Positions 35,729-43,820 of a stretch of DNA of 64,000 bases are shown in pieces. The notes beneath the pieces are model-generated. The model searched no databases. It saw nothing but the letters and a program-made list of their open reading frames with translations, and was not told where the DNA came from. Each line of letters opens with the position of its first letter. Within the stretch, counting starts at the first letter, position 1. The stretch comes from Geminisphaera colitermitum TAV2 (GTDB lineage Bacteria; Verrucomicrobiota; Verrucomicrobiia; Opitutales; Opitutaceae), in the NCBI RefSeq assembly GCF_000171235.2, contig NZ_ABEA03000099.1, positions 62,001-126,000 of the forward strand. Direction: 5' to 3'. The position numbers and the translations under genes are program-made.

Positions 35729-36130
35729 TTATTTGGATGACTGGGTGGCGAGGCCGACCTGGCTGAGTCCCACCAGGCCGACAACGTCGAGGACGTCCAT
35801 GACGCCCTGGTATTGGGTCGCGCGGTCGCCGCGCACCACGACGGGGAAGTCCCCGTGCCGGGCCTTGTGCTCCTGGAGCCGCTGCTGGAGCTGGTCGAGG
35901 GTGACGGGCACCGTATCCAGAAATACCTTACCCTGGTTGTTCACGGTGATGGCCCGGCTCTTGGATTCGGCCAGCGCCGGCTTGGGACTGCTTTTGGGCA
36001 GCTCGACCCTCATCCCCTGGACGCCGGCCGTGGTCATGATGATAAAAATCAGCAGCAGCACGAGATAGAGGTCCACCATCGGCGTGATGTTGATGTCGTC
36101 GTAGTCCTTGTTGTCGGAACCGGCGTCCAT
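35729..36130 (-). CDS. ExbD/TolR-family proton-channel subunit
   Basis: A 133-residue inner-membrane protein. INITPMVDLYLVLLLIFIIMTTAG is the single transmembrane helix with the essential Asp of the ExbD/TolR family. The periplasmic part (AITVNNQGKVFLDTVPVTLDQLQQRLQEHKA, VVVRGDRATQYQGVMDVLDVVGLVGL) is the usual ExbD domain. It lies 4 bases after the exbB-like gene and 6 bases before tonB, so this is a complete ExbB-ExbD-TonB motor. Confidence 0.92.
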   Translation of the reverse strand: MDAGSDNKDYDDINITPMVDLYLVLLLIFIIMTTAGVQGMRVELPKSSPKPALAESKSRAITVNNQGKVFLDTVPVTLDQLQQRLQEHKARHGDFPVVVRGDRATQYQGVMDVLDVVGLVGLSQVGLATQSSK

Positions 36131-36134
36131 GGGA

Positions 36135-37997
36135 TTACTCCTTTTCTTCGGTGGTGGCGGCGGCGCGCAGCACGTCGCCCTTGGATGGATAAAACTCGGC
36201 CATCTTGGCGATGAACTCGTCGATGAACGTCCGCATGCTGGAGGTCAGGCTCTTGATGCGCGTGTTCAGGTAGCTGTAGATGAACAGCGCGGGGATCGCC
36301 ACCAGCAGGCCGGCCACCGTGGCGAGCAGCGCCGAGGCGATGCCGGGAGCGATGGAGTTGACCTCGACTTCGCCGGTCTTGGCGATGACCGCAAAGGTGA
36401 TCATCACGCCGACCACCGTGCCGAGCAGGCCGACATAGGGCCCGCCGGCGATGCTGATCGTCAGATAGACCAGACCGCGGTTGAGCCGGTCCGTCTCATG
36501 GGTGAGCCCCGAATCGAGGCTGGCCTTGATCGCCTGAATCGACCGGGCGGAAAGGCCGGCGAAGCCGCCTTTGCGGGTTAGCCGGTGGCGGATCTCCTCC
36601 GAGCCGATCTGGTAAACGTGATAGTGCGGACTCTGCCGGATGAGTTTCTGCGTGGCCGCGCTGGCCGTGCCGCCCAGCGACTGGACACTCTCGGCGTTGT
36701 TGTGGTCGAGCGCGGTCAAGTCGGAGGAGACTTCCTTCCACTGTTTGATGAACGATTCCGAGCCTTTCTGGATTTTGTTCAGGTAGGAAAACTTCGCGAT
36801 CGCGACTGACCAGCCGACGATGATCATGATGATGCACACGAACACCGCGATCCAGCCGTCGAACATCATGTTGTTGGCGATGTCCCCGAAGAGGGAGACG
36901 TGCTCCATCGCCTCGCCGAGGCGGCTGCCGTGGCCGGAGCCGGAGACCTCGGCCTGACCGAGCGTGACGAGCGCGGCCTCGCCGCCCTGGCTGAGGGCCG
37001 CGAGCTTGAGGAAACCGGCCGACCGGGCGGTGCGGGCAATGGTGAGTTCGTCCACTTCGCCGATGAAGCCGATGGCTCCGGACTGGGTGTCGCCACCGAG
37101 GATCGCCGGGCCGTTGAGCGCGGGCAGCGAGGCGTTGAGCGTGGCGAGCGAAGCATCGTCGAGATAAAGCGTGACACGGGAACCCTCGGCGGTCACGGCG
37201 AGGTGGTGCCAGCGGTCGGGAACGAGCTTGTCGCCGGACGGACTGCGGGTCGTGCCAGTGGCATCGGTGATGGCGACATACGGCGCACCCTGGTCCACGC
37301 CGACGACGAAGGCGGCCTGCGATCCGTCGCGGCGGGAGAAGAGAACGGCGTTTTCCTGCGGGGCGGCGGCCTTGATCCAAGCCGACCAGGTGAGCGGCCC
37401 GCTAACGGGCCAGGCGAAGGACGGTGTGCCGGGAATGCGCACCGGGGTGGAGCCGTTCAGGAACAGACCGGTGCCGCTGAGGGAACCTTCAACGGCGAGG
37501 CCCCCGGTCTCCGCGTGGTTGCCCGCCGGGCTGTGGTCGCGGGCTGGCTGGCTGCCCTCGCCGAAGTGATAGACGAGGATCGTGTCGGCATCCCACGCGC
37601 CGGTCACGCTGGAGGGGGCGGCGATGGGGTTGCCGTGGTAGAGCCAGAGTTTTGTTTGCGCGCCGGGGGCGACCGCAGGCACGCGGACCCACACGAACGC
37701 CTCGCCGATCAGCGAGTCGTATTTCTCGACCTGATACGGAAGCTCCGTCTGGTCGTCGGCCGCGACGAAGCGCAGGTCGCCGCCGTCCTCACGGGCCGAG
37801 GCGAAGTCGAAATTGTTCACGTGCAGACGCACGAGAACCGGCGTGGAACCGACCGGCTCGGAGACCGCCGTGGAGGTGTCCACCGTCAGCGGCGTGCGCT
37901 GGGTCCATTCTTTGTTCCACCACGCATGGGCGGGAGTGGAGAGGCTGATCGCGGCCAGCAGGCCGAACAGCGCGGATTTGAGGAGAGCTCGTTTCAT
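36135..37997 (-). CDS. DUF2341-LamG-ExbB fusion protein
   Basis: A 620-residue protein from the ATG at 37997 (MKRALLKSALFGLLAAISLSTPAHA, signal peptide). Residues about 25-140 are a DUF2341 domain (WWNKEWTQRTPLTVDTST, WVRVPAVAPGAQTKLWLYHGNP), followed by a concanavalin-like LamG domain (about 150-345: AWIKAAAPQENAVLFSRRDG, WHHLAVTAEGSRVTLYLDD, IGEVDELTIARTARSAGFL). The C-terminal 270 residues are a MotA/TolQ/ExbB proton channel with three helices (AVFVCIIMIIVGWSV, GPYVGLLGTVVGVMITFAVIA, SALLATVAGLLVAIPALFIYSYL). The fused glycan- or protein-binding ectodomain would lie in the periplasm. This is unlike E. coli ExbB (244 residues). An ATG 6 bases upstream is an alternative start. Confidence 0.85.
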   Translation of the reverse strand: MKRALLKSALFGLLAAISLSTPAHAWWNKEWTQRTPLTVDTSTAVSEPVGSTPVLVRLHVNNFDFASAREDGGDLRFVAADDQTELPYQVEKYDSLIGEAFVWVRVPAVAPGAQTKLWLYHGNPIAAPSSVTGAWDADTILVYHFGEGSQPARDHSPAGNHAETGGLAVEGSLSGTGLFLNGSTPVRIPGTPSFAWPVSGPLTWSAWIKAAAPQENAVLFSRRDGSQAAFVVGVDQGAPYVAITDATGTTRSPSGDKLVPDRWHHLAVTAEGSRVTLYLDDASLATLNASLPALNGPAILGGDTQSGAIGFIGEVDELTIARTARSAGFLKLAALSQGGEAALVTLGQAEVSGSGHGSRLGEAMEHVSLFGDIANNMMFDGWIAVFVCIIMIIVGWSVAIAKFSYLNKIQKGSESFIKQWKEVSSDLTALDHNNAESVQSLGGTASAATQKLIRQSPHYHVYQIGSEEIRHRLTRKGGFAGLSARSIQAIKASLDSGLTHETDRLNRGLVYLTISIAGGPYVGLLGTVVGVMITFAVIAKTGEVEVNSIAPGIASALLATVAGLLVAIPALFIYSYLNTRIKSLTSSMRTFIDEFIAKMAEFYPSKGDVLRAAATTEEKE

Positions 37998-38028
37998 GAT
38001 CATGGTTGTGGTCGAAGACGGGAAATTT

Positions 38029-39636
38029 TTAAAAGTCGGCCCAGACGCGGAAGGTGACGCGCGGGTCGTAGTGCTCGGTGTTGCCTTCGCTGCGCAGCGG
38101 CAGGCCGACATCAACGGAGCCGTGGAAGTGCTTGCGGTAGTGCAGCGTCAGGCCGGCTCCGACGCTGCCCAGGAGGAAACGCGAGTCTTGGTCGGGCAGC
38201 GCGTCGTTGAGGATCAGTCCCGCCCAGTCGGTGAACACGCGAGCGCGCACTTCGTCGAAAAATCCGCCGAGGGTGAGGGGCGGCGTGCGCAGTTCGAGCG
38301 TGGCGGCAAAGCCGCTGTCGCCCATCGCCTCGCTTTCGAGATAGCCGCGTACGGTGCCGAGTCCGCCCGCGCCGAACTGTTCGGAAGAAATCAGCGGGCG
38401 GGAGGAAAGCTGGCCCTGGAGTTTGCCGAAGAGCTGCCAGTCGTCGGGCAGGGTCTGCGTGCGGGCGATGTCGCCCCGAAAATAAAAATAGCTGCCGTCG
38501 GCTCCGTAGCGTTTGTTGGCAAATTCTTCCGAGTCACTGCCCATGCCGCGGATGTGGAAATTGAGCCCGGCGTTGAGCTGCGTGAGGCTCTTTTTTCCGA
38601 GGTGCGTGCCGGAATACGTGACCGACAGGGGGTAATAGGTGATCGGCGTCTGCGTGCCGTCAGTCGTGCCTCCGAGGGTGAGCAGTTCGTCGAAGTGCTT
38701 GTAGTCGATGCCGCCGGTGAGGCCGTGCGACCAGGTGGTCGTGCCAGGCAGGGAGACGATGGCCTGGATACCGAGGTTTTCGCCGCGACCGGCAACATCG
38801 AAGGTGCCAAGCGTGGAGATATCGCTGTCGTGCTTCATCCCCTGCACCATCAGCTTGACCGGAGAGTTCGGGACCGGGACGAGGTAGTAGGCCGAAAACA
38901 CCTTCGCGTCGTCGAGCCGTTCCGGCGCGATCTGGAAACTCAGGCCAAGGGTGTGCTCGCGCTGCCAGAGATTGGCGTAGCTGACCGAGCCGTTCAGGCG
39001 AAGTTCGGTCGTATTGGCGCTGTGACGGTTGTTCAGTTCGAGATTGCCGTGGAGGGGCGAGGTGTCCTCGACGTTGAGGTCGATGTCGATCGTGCCCGGC
39101 TCCACACCCGCGCGCAGCGCAGGCGTGACCCGGCGGTCGGGATGCTGGTTGAGCGCCATAATGTCAGCGGTGACCGCATTGAAGTCGGGGGTCGTGCCTT
39201 CTACCAAGGACGGCGCGTCGGCCTTGATGCGCTCAATGTCGAAGTAGCGCGAGCCGTGCACGCGCAGGCGCCCCACCGTGCCCTCCACCACTTGCAGGCG
39301 CACCAGCCCGCCAGTGACTTCCTGCTGCGGTATCTGCACCGAGGCCGTCTGATAGCCGGCCTCATGGTAGGCTTTTTCCAAGGCGGCACGCGCATGCTCC
39401 ACGTCCTCTGCGGTGCGCGCCTCGCCCAGATACGGATACACCGCCTTCTCCACCACCTCCTCCGGCAACAGGTAAATGCCGTCTATCTGATACTCAAAAA
39501 TATCCACCCGTTGCGCATCAGCCGCCGCCCCGAACGCGGGGAGCGGAGCAAAAAACGCGAGACAGAAGACGAGAGGAGCGAGAGGAAAAGGAACTAGATT
39601 CACACAAAATAAAAAATGCTGGAAACTGGTTTGCAC
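38029..39636 (-). CDS. TpsB/FhaC-type outer-membrane secretion protein
   Basis: A 535-residue two-partner-secretion transporter with an export signal (PLVFCLAFFAPLPAFGAA). POTRA-like segments follow: VDIFEYQIDGIYLLPEEVVEKAVYPYLGEARTAEDVEHARAALEKAYHEAGY, then VRLQVVEGTVGRLRVHGSRYFDIERIKADAPSL. The beta-barrel contains the TpsB secretion motif region (FGAGGLGTVRGYLESEAMGDSG), and the protein ends FRVWADF with a C-terminal Phe. It should export the giant TpsA encoded downstream. It uses a GTG start; no in-frame ATG lies nearby. It is the first gene of the long co-directional cluster, 31 bases before the ExbB fusion. A broken second copy lies at 40727-41089. Confidence 0.88.
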   Translation of the reverse strand: MQTSFQHFLFCVNLVPFPLAPLVFCLAFFAPLPAFGAAADAQRVDIFEYQIDGIYLLPEEVVEKAVYPYLGEARTAEDVEHARAALEKAYHEAGYQTASVQIPQQEVTGGLVRLQVVEGTVGRLRVHGSRYFDIERIKADAPSLVEGTTPDFNAVTADIMALNQHPDRRVTPALRAGVEPGTIDIDLNVEDTSPLHGNLELNNRHSANTTELRLNGSVSYANLWQREHTLGLSFQIAPERLDDAKVFSAYYLVPVPNSPVKLMVQGMKHDSDISTLGTFDVAGRGENLGIQAIVSLPGTTTWSHGLTGGIDYKHFDELLTLGGTTDGTQTPITYYPLSVTYSGTHLGKKSLTQLNAGLNFHIRGMGSDSEEFANKRYGADGSYFYFRGDIARTQTLPDDWQLFGKLQGQLSSRPLISSEQFGAGGLGTVRGYLESEAMGDSGFAATLELRTPPLTLGGFFDEVRARVFTDWAGLILNDALPDQDSRFLLGSVGAGLTLHYRKHFHGSVDVGLPLRSEGNTEHYDPRVTFRVWADF

Positions 39637-39695
39637 ATTGATGTTGCCGCCTTCCCGATCGACTTCCCCGGCTTGTTAGAGCGTTTTGTTTAAAA

Positions 39696-39763
39696 CTGTT
39701 ACCCATGTCCCGGTACACCTGTTACCCATGTGTTGACTCCATACACTCCGAGGCCTCCCTACC
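39696..39763. promoter_or_regulatory. direct repeats upstream of tpsB, plus REP fragment
   Basis: CTGTTACCCATGT occurs twice, at 39696-39708 and 39719-39731 (23-base period, about two helical turns), 60-95 bases before the tpsB GTG. Such spacing fits an activator or repressor binding site. A piece of the repeat seen at 1325-1352 (reverse of GGTAGGGAGGCCTC) lies at 39746-39763. A similar but diverged GTTAC-rich stretch lies at about 41170-41195, before the broken tpsB. Confidence 0.4.
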
Positions 39764-39807
39764 TGTTAGGTGATGGCTACAGATTTTTTGAAAATGCTCT
39801 AAGGCCC

Positions 39808-39844
39808 AAAAGCGCGGCCCGCTTTTCAAGGCAGGCCGCGCTTT
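39808..39844 (-). terminator. hairpin terminator after the PEP-CTERM gene
   Basis: AAAGCGCGGCC (39808-39818) pairs perfectly with GGCCGCGCTTT (39834-39844), 51 bases after the stop at 39896. It separates that gene from the downstream tpsB cluster, which therefore needs its own promoter. Confidence 0.7.
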
Positions 39845-39895
39845 GTTGAGCCTCGCACAAGTGTTCGGGAGAACGGGAGGGCGGACTTCCCGGCC

Positions 39896-40702
39896 TCAGC
39901 CGCGTCTGGCGGAGACGCGGCGGCGGACCACGGCGAAGGCAAGGCCGAACGCCCCGGCAATCAGCACGTAGGTGGAAGGCTCCGGCACGGCCGCCACGGA
40001 ACCGTTGAACGAGAAGCTGTTGATCATCACTCTCTCCGCAGAGGCGATTGCGTTACCATTGTAACCATAGAGGCGAAACTCGATGAGCTCGCCGCCCCCT
40101 TCGATGTTTTGGAACTCGGAGCCGAAGCTAACCGTTTGAACAGGATACGCGCCTGGGGTGAGGACGGAGGGGTCGCTGGCGTAGGTGCCCTGAACATTTG
40201 CGATGTTCGATGTGAAGCCGTCGAGGCTGGAGCGCAAGACGAACTGAAGCTCCGCATGCACACCTCCAGCCTGAGGCGTCAAGTAGCCCAACGAAATCTC
40301 GAAGCTGGTCAGCGAGAGCGTGTAGCCTGCCTCGGGGGCCAGCGACCAAGTGAAATAATTGTCCTCGGCGATGGCACGGTCAAGCGTGTTTCCTCCAGTA
40401 GTGCGCCAGCCAAAGGCACCGTAGACGCCCGGGCTCTTGTAATTCTCACTATCAGGGCCCTGAGAGGGGTTAAGGTAGTTGCTGATGCCCGCGCCGCGGC
40501 CCAGACCGGAAACGGTCAGACCGGTGACGACCTGCTGGTCGTCGGTGAGGGGATTGTGCATGCTGGGATTGGGTGAGCCGGGGGGGGGAGTCACGGCGGG
40601 CTCGCCGGGGATGTCGTTTTGCCAGACGAATTGAGCTTGGGCCGAGAGGCCGGCGGCGGCGAAAATGGCCACCGCGAGGAGGATCTTGTTCTTTGTCTTC
40701 AT
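39896..40702 (-). CDS. PEP-CTERM exported protein
   Basis: A 268-residue protein with a signal peptide (KILLAVAIFAAAGLSAQAQF) and a C-terminal PEP-CTERM sorting tail: VPEPSTYVLIAGAFGLAFAVVRRRVSARRG (motif, helix, basic cluster). Proteins of this class are cut and possibly anchored or released by an exosortase, generally with extracellular polysaccharide; the exosortase genes are not in the window. The mature part is Ser/Gly/Asn-rich and beta-rich, without a named domain. A G9 run (40580-40588 on the plus strand) encodes TPPPGS near the start. A strong terminator follows. Confidence 0.85.
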   Translation of the reverse strand: MKTKNKILLAVAIFAAAGLSAQAQFVWQNDIPGEPAVTPPPGSPNPSMHNPLTDDQQVVTGLTVSGLGRGAGISNYLNPSQGPDSENYKSPGVYGAFGWRTTGGNTLDRAIAEDNYFTWSLAPEAGYTLSLTSFEISLGYLTPQAGGVHAELQFVLRSSLDGFTSNIANVQGTYASDPSVLTPGAYPVQTVSFGSEFQNIEGGGELIEFRLYGYNGNAIASAERVMINSFSFNGSVAAVPEPSTYVLIAGAFGLAFAVVRRRVSARRG

Positions 40703-40726
40703 AACGGATGTGGTATATTTTCTTGT

Positions 40727-41089
40727 TTAAATGCCGGAGAAGCGAAGGAGTCCCGTCCCCCGGCAAAGTGGTTTCCTGAGGTGCCAGGCTCGCACCGGGC
40801 TGGATGCCGGTAGAAACAGCATCAAGGCGGTCTGACAGCCGGCGGCGAGGTAGAGTCTTCCAAGCACGGTTCGCCCCCGTCCGATGTCGTCGGATATGCG
40901 CACTTCACCGGGATATGGATACACTGCCCGTTCGGCGGTTTCCTCCGGTGGCAGGCAAATCCCGCCGGTGCGCCGTCTCTTCGTATCCACCCGCCAAGCT
41001 TCCGCGGCGACCCCGGCCGCGGAGAGCGAAGCGAGAGCCACGAAACCGAGGCGGACAGCGGAAAGTGAGAGAAAAAATGGCAAGCGCAC
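40727..41089 (-). pseudogene. remnant of a second tpsB
   Basis: The 120-residue frame (GTG start) matches the N-terminus of the complete TpsB at 38029-39636: RVDTKRRRTGGICLPPEETAERAVYPYPGEVRISDDIGRG aligns with RVDIFEYQIDGIYLLPEEVVEKAVYPYLGEARTAEDVEHA, and YLAAGCQTALMLFLPASSPV with YHEAGYQTASVQIPQQEV. After that the homology stops and there is no barrel. It is a duplicated, decayed copy. The PEP-CTERM gene begins 24 bases after its stop. Confidence 0.75.
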
Positions 41090-41458
41090 TGGATCGGAGA
41101 AAAAATCGGAGAAATTGAGCCTTCATATATAAAGTCGGGGTTTTCTCCACGGATGCACCTGTCCCGAATGTTACAAATGTGTTACCATTTCTTCAGTGAT
41201 GGGAGGGGCGCCGTTTTTCCATTCTGACGATGCGTGTATTAATTATTCGGATATGATCATCCGCGAACGGTGGTCCTCCTCGCGTTCGACGGACTCGGGC
41301 ATGCCGGGAAAACATCGTGCCCGGATTCGGAACCTCCCGTTCTCTATCATTCCGAGGTGAAAGCGTTCCGAAAATCGGGTGCTATCATCCAAGCCCGGAC
41401 GCCCGGTTCTCCGTATTGTGACCAGCTTTAAGGCGTGTTGCCCAGATCGGACACGAGC
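41090..41458. other. no gene seen
   Basis: About 370 bases without a recognisable gene. A GTTAC-rich stretch near 41170-41195 resembles the region upstream of the intact tpsB and may be its diverged copy. Confidence 0.4.
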
Positions 41459-41584
41459 ATGAGCGACATCGAAAAAATCACCAACGAACGCAACCCCAAG
41501 GCGTGGGCCGGGTTTGTGAACCGGAACATCCGAATATGGGTCTCCGAATTCAGCTTGAGTCCTTGTTACGTTTTCATACCATAA
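41459..41584 (+). CDS. 41-residue open frame before abiEi
   Basis: Starts MSDIEKITNERNPKAWAGFV and ends in CYVFIP. It resembles the N-terminus of a longer protein that has been cut off, or may be a small leader. The stop lies 15 bases before the abiEi ATG, and the left arm of the operator-like repeat lies in its 3' end. Coding status is uncertain. Confidence 0.3.
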   Translation: MSDIEKITNERNPKAWAGFVNRNIRIWVSEFSLSPCYVFIP

Positions 41585-41610
41585 ATAAAAAAGTGAAAAT
41601 GAAACGTAAC
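41565..41610. promoter_or_regulatory. inverted repeat spanning the abiEi start codon
   Basis: GTTACGTTTTCAT (41565-41577) and ATGAAACGTAAC (41599-41610) form an inverted repeat (12 of 13) whose right arm begins with the abiEi ATG itself. AbiEi proteins of characterised systems repress their own operon by binding inverted repeats, so this is the likely operator. Confidence 0.5.
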
Positions 41611-42210
41611 TCAGGCACGCGACTCAAGAAGGCAGGTGACCGCGCCCGCAGACTCGGGATTTTCCGTGCCCGCGATATGGTCGCCGCCGGTTATCCGCGA
41701 GAATACCTGCGCCGCCTCGTCGGACAAGAACAGGTGCGTCAGCTCGGACGCGGACTTTACGCCTCGGCGGATTTCGACGGAGACCAAAACCTGACATTGG
41801 TCGAGGCGGCCAAGCGGGTGCCGCGTGGAGTGGTTTGCCTTGTTTCGTCCCTGCAATTCCATCGGATCGGAACGCAGTCGCCGCATCAGGTGTGGCTGGC
41901 TCTCCCGCGAGGCAGCAATTTCCCGCGCGTTGACGATCTGCCGCTCCGCTTCTGCAAGTTTTCGGATACGGCCTATGCCTTCGGAGTCCAGGAACATGCT
42001 ATCCCGGGAGGCATCGTGCGGATTTACTCGCCAGCCAAGACCGTGGCCGACTGCTTCAAATACCGGCACAAGTATGGTCTCGATGTAGCGGTCGAGGCGC
42101 TGCGTGAAGGATGGCACGGAAAGAAGTTCACCCTGTGGGAACTATCCGCCGCCGCCGCCGTTTGCCGCGTGGGCAGGGTTCTGCAACCTTATCTGGAGAT
42201 GCTGACATGA
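41599..42210 (+). CDS. abiEi: AbiEi-family type IV antitoxin
   Basis: A 203-residue protein. The N-terminal winged-helix (RARRLGIFRARDMVAAGYPREYLRRLVGQEQVRQLGRGLY) and central block (LVEAAKRVPRGVVCLVSSLQFHRIGTQSPHQVWLALPRG, ending IPGGIVRIYSPAKTVADCFKYRHKYGLDVAVEALREGW) are the family pattern. These proteins repress their own operon and neutralise the AbiEii nucleotidyltransferase without binding it (type IV). ATG at 41599; the stop overlaps the abiEii ATG by 4 bases. The system gives abortive-infection or stabilisation functions in other bacteria. Confidence 0.85.
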   Translation: MKRNSGTRLKKAGDRARRLGIFRARDMVAAGYPREYLRRLVGQEQVRQLGRGLYASADFDGDQNLTLVEAAKRVPRGVVCLVSSLQFHRIGTQSPHQVWLALPRGSNFPRVDDLPLRFCKFSDTAYAFGVQEHAIPGGIVRIYSPAKTVADCFKYRHKYGLDVAVEALREGWHGKKFTLWELSAAAAVCRVGRVLQPYLEMLT

Positions 42211-43079
42211 GCGCGCCGAAAAACATTGCGGCGTCGGTGAAAGCCCGCCTGCAAAACGCGGCCAGCCGACGCGGTGAGGATTTCAACCTTCTGCTCATGC
42301 GCTATGGCATCGAACGCCTGCTCTTTCGCCTGAGCCAATCCGCCCACGCCGACCGCTTCCTACTCAAGGGGGCGATGCTGTTTGTTGTTTGGGACGAAAA
42401 AACCCATCGCCCCACGCGTGACCTTGATCTCCTCGGGTTTGGTCCCTCGGAAAAGGAGGATCTGCAAAAAATCTTTCAGGCGGTGGTGAGCACGCCGGTG
42501 GTGGACGACGGCCTCGTCTTCGATCCCGCGTCGGTGCGGGCCGAGGAAATCAGGGAAGACAACGCCTATGGCGGCGTTCGCATCCGGCTGATGGGCAAGC
42601 TTGGAACGGCGGAAGTCCCGGTCCAGATTGATGTCGGCGCCGGGGACGTGGTCACGCCCGCGCCGGAGACGGCGGCGTTTCCAACGCTGCTGGATTTCCC
42701 GGCGCCGAAAATCCGCACATATCCGGTTTACACCGTCGTGGCCGAAAAATTCGAGGCGATGACGACGCTTGGCCCGGCGAACACGCGCATGAAGGACTTC
42801 CACGACGTGTGGTTTCTGGCCCGGCGCTTCAACCTCGATGTCGCGATCCTCCGGCAGGCGATCAAGGCAACGTTCGCCCGCCGGAAAACCTCGCTGCCAC
42901 AATTTCCCGAACCCCTCACCGAATCGCTTGCGAATGATCCGGCCAAACAAGCCCAATGGACGGCGTTTATTCGGCGCAACGGCCTCAGCGGCGTTCCGGG
43001 TCAATTCAGCGAAGTGGTGGCCGCATTGCGAACATTCATCGCGCCTGTGCTGCGTCCTTCCGGTCGCTTGCCGCAGTGA
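42207..43079 (+). CDS. abiEii: AbiEii-family nucleotidyltransferase toxin
   Basis: A 290-residue toxin with the DNA polymerase beta-like nucleotidyltransferase core: RFLLKGAMLFVVWDEKTHRPTRDLDLLGFG contains the KG-GAM loop and the metal-binding D-x-D pair (DLD). VPVQIDVGAGD supplies the third acid, and VYTVVAEKFEAMTTLGPANTRMKDFHDVWFLARRF the conserved K and D of the C-terminal domain. AbiEii transfers nucleotides (GTP in characterised cases), blocking growth. ATGA overlap with abiEi. No frame damage is seen. Confidence 0.88.
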   Translation: MSAPKNIAASVKARLQNAASRRGEDFNLLLMRYGIERLLFRLSQSAHADRFLLKGAMLFVVWDEKTHRPTRDLDLLGFGPSEKEDLQKIFQAVVSTPVVDDGLVFDPASVRAEEIREDNAYGGVRIRLMGKLGTAEVPVQIDVGAGDVVTPAPETAAFPTLLDFPAPKIRTYPVYTVVAEKFEAMTTLGPANTRMKDFHDVWFLARRFNLDVAILRQAIKATFARRKTSLPQFPEPLTESLANDPAKQAQWTAFIRRNGLSGVPGQFSEVVAALRTFIAPVLRPSGRLPQ

Positions 43080-43286
43080 GAAAGTGCCAGTCCAGTTTAA
43101 TGACGTGACCGCATAACGGACGAGCGACGTTTGTTAAGATTCGGTGACGAACCGGGGTGACCGCGAGTTTGGCGTTGGCAGCGGTCGCGCGCGACGGCTT
43201 GACTGCATAGGCCTTTATTTGGGCAGGCGGCACTGTCCGTCGGCTCCGGCGCAAGGGATCTTTTTTAGAAAAATTTTCGGCCGGGA

Positions 43287-43820
43287 ATGGTGCATTCATG
43301 CCGGAAAACCGGACTTTATTTATGTATGGTATGCGCTGAAACATTCCTTCCTCCGAAACGGGAGGCCGGACGCCAGGGGCTCCCCCGGCGAAGCGGGCGC
43401 ATATTGGGATGTCTGCTGTGCCTGATACTGTCCGGCGGCGCACTGCGGGCCGAAACCTTCGACTACTTCGCGGACCGCACGCTCACGGTGACGACGGTGG
43501 ACATCTCGGCCATCTCCTCGCGGACCGCACGGCTCGCCGAGGTCCTGGCTCTCGTCCAGAAGCAGACGAATTTCGAGTTCGTCTACATGGCGAAACAGAT
43601 TCCGCTCAATGACCGGATTTCGTTCGAATCGGACCGGACCATCACCCTGGCCCGGCTTTTTTATTCGGTTTCGAACATCACCGGCGTCGTGTTCACCCGA
43701 CAAAACCTGAAGGTTATCGCGCGACAAAAACGACCGGACGACAGGATTACGCCCGGACTGGTATGGGAGGGAAAGCTAAACATGCCGGCTCTCGCCTGGG
43801 TCACGACACCGTCTGCATGA
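43287..43820 (+). CDS. exported STN-domain protein without a receptor barrel
   Basis: A 177-residue protein: signal peptide (RILGCLLCLILSGGALRA, cut before ETFDYF), then a secretin/TonB short N-terminal (STN) domain, ISSRTARLAEVLALVQKQTNFEFVYMAKQIPLNDRISFESDRTITLARLFYSVSNITGVVFTRQNLKVI. In Fec-type systems this domain is the N-terminal signalling part of a TonB-dependent receptor and contacts FecR. Here the protein stops after the domain. Its TGA overlaps the ATG of the sigma factor gene (ATGA). An ATG at 43326 is an alternative start. It may be a stand-alone signal relay or the remains of a receptor gene. Confidence 0.7.
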   Translation: MVHSCRKTGLYLCMVCAETFLPPKREAGRQGLPRRSGRILGCLLCLILSGGALRAETFDYFADRTLTVTTVDISAISSRTARLAEVLALVQKQTNFEFVYMAKQIPLNDRISFESDRTITLARLFYSVSNITGVVFTRQNLKVIARQKRPDDRITPGLVWEGKLNMPALAWVTTPSA

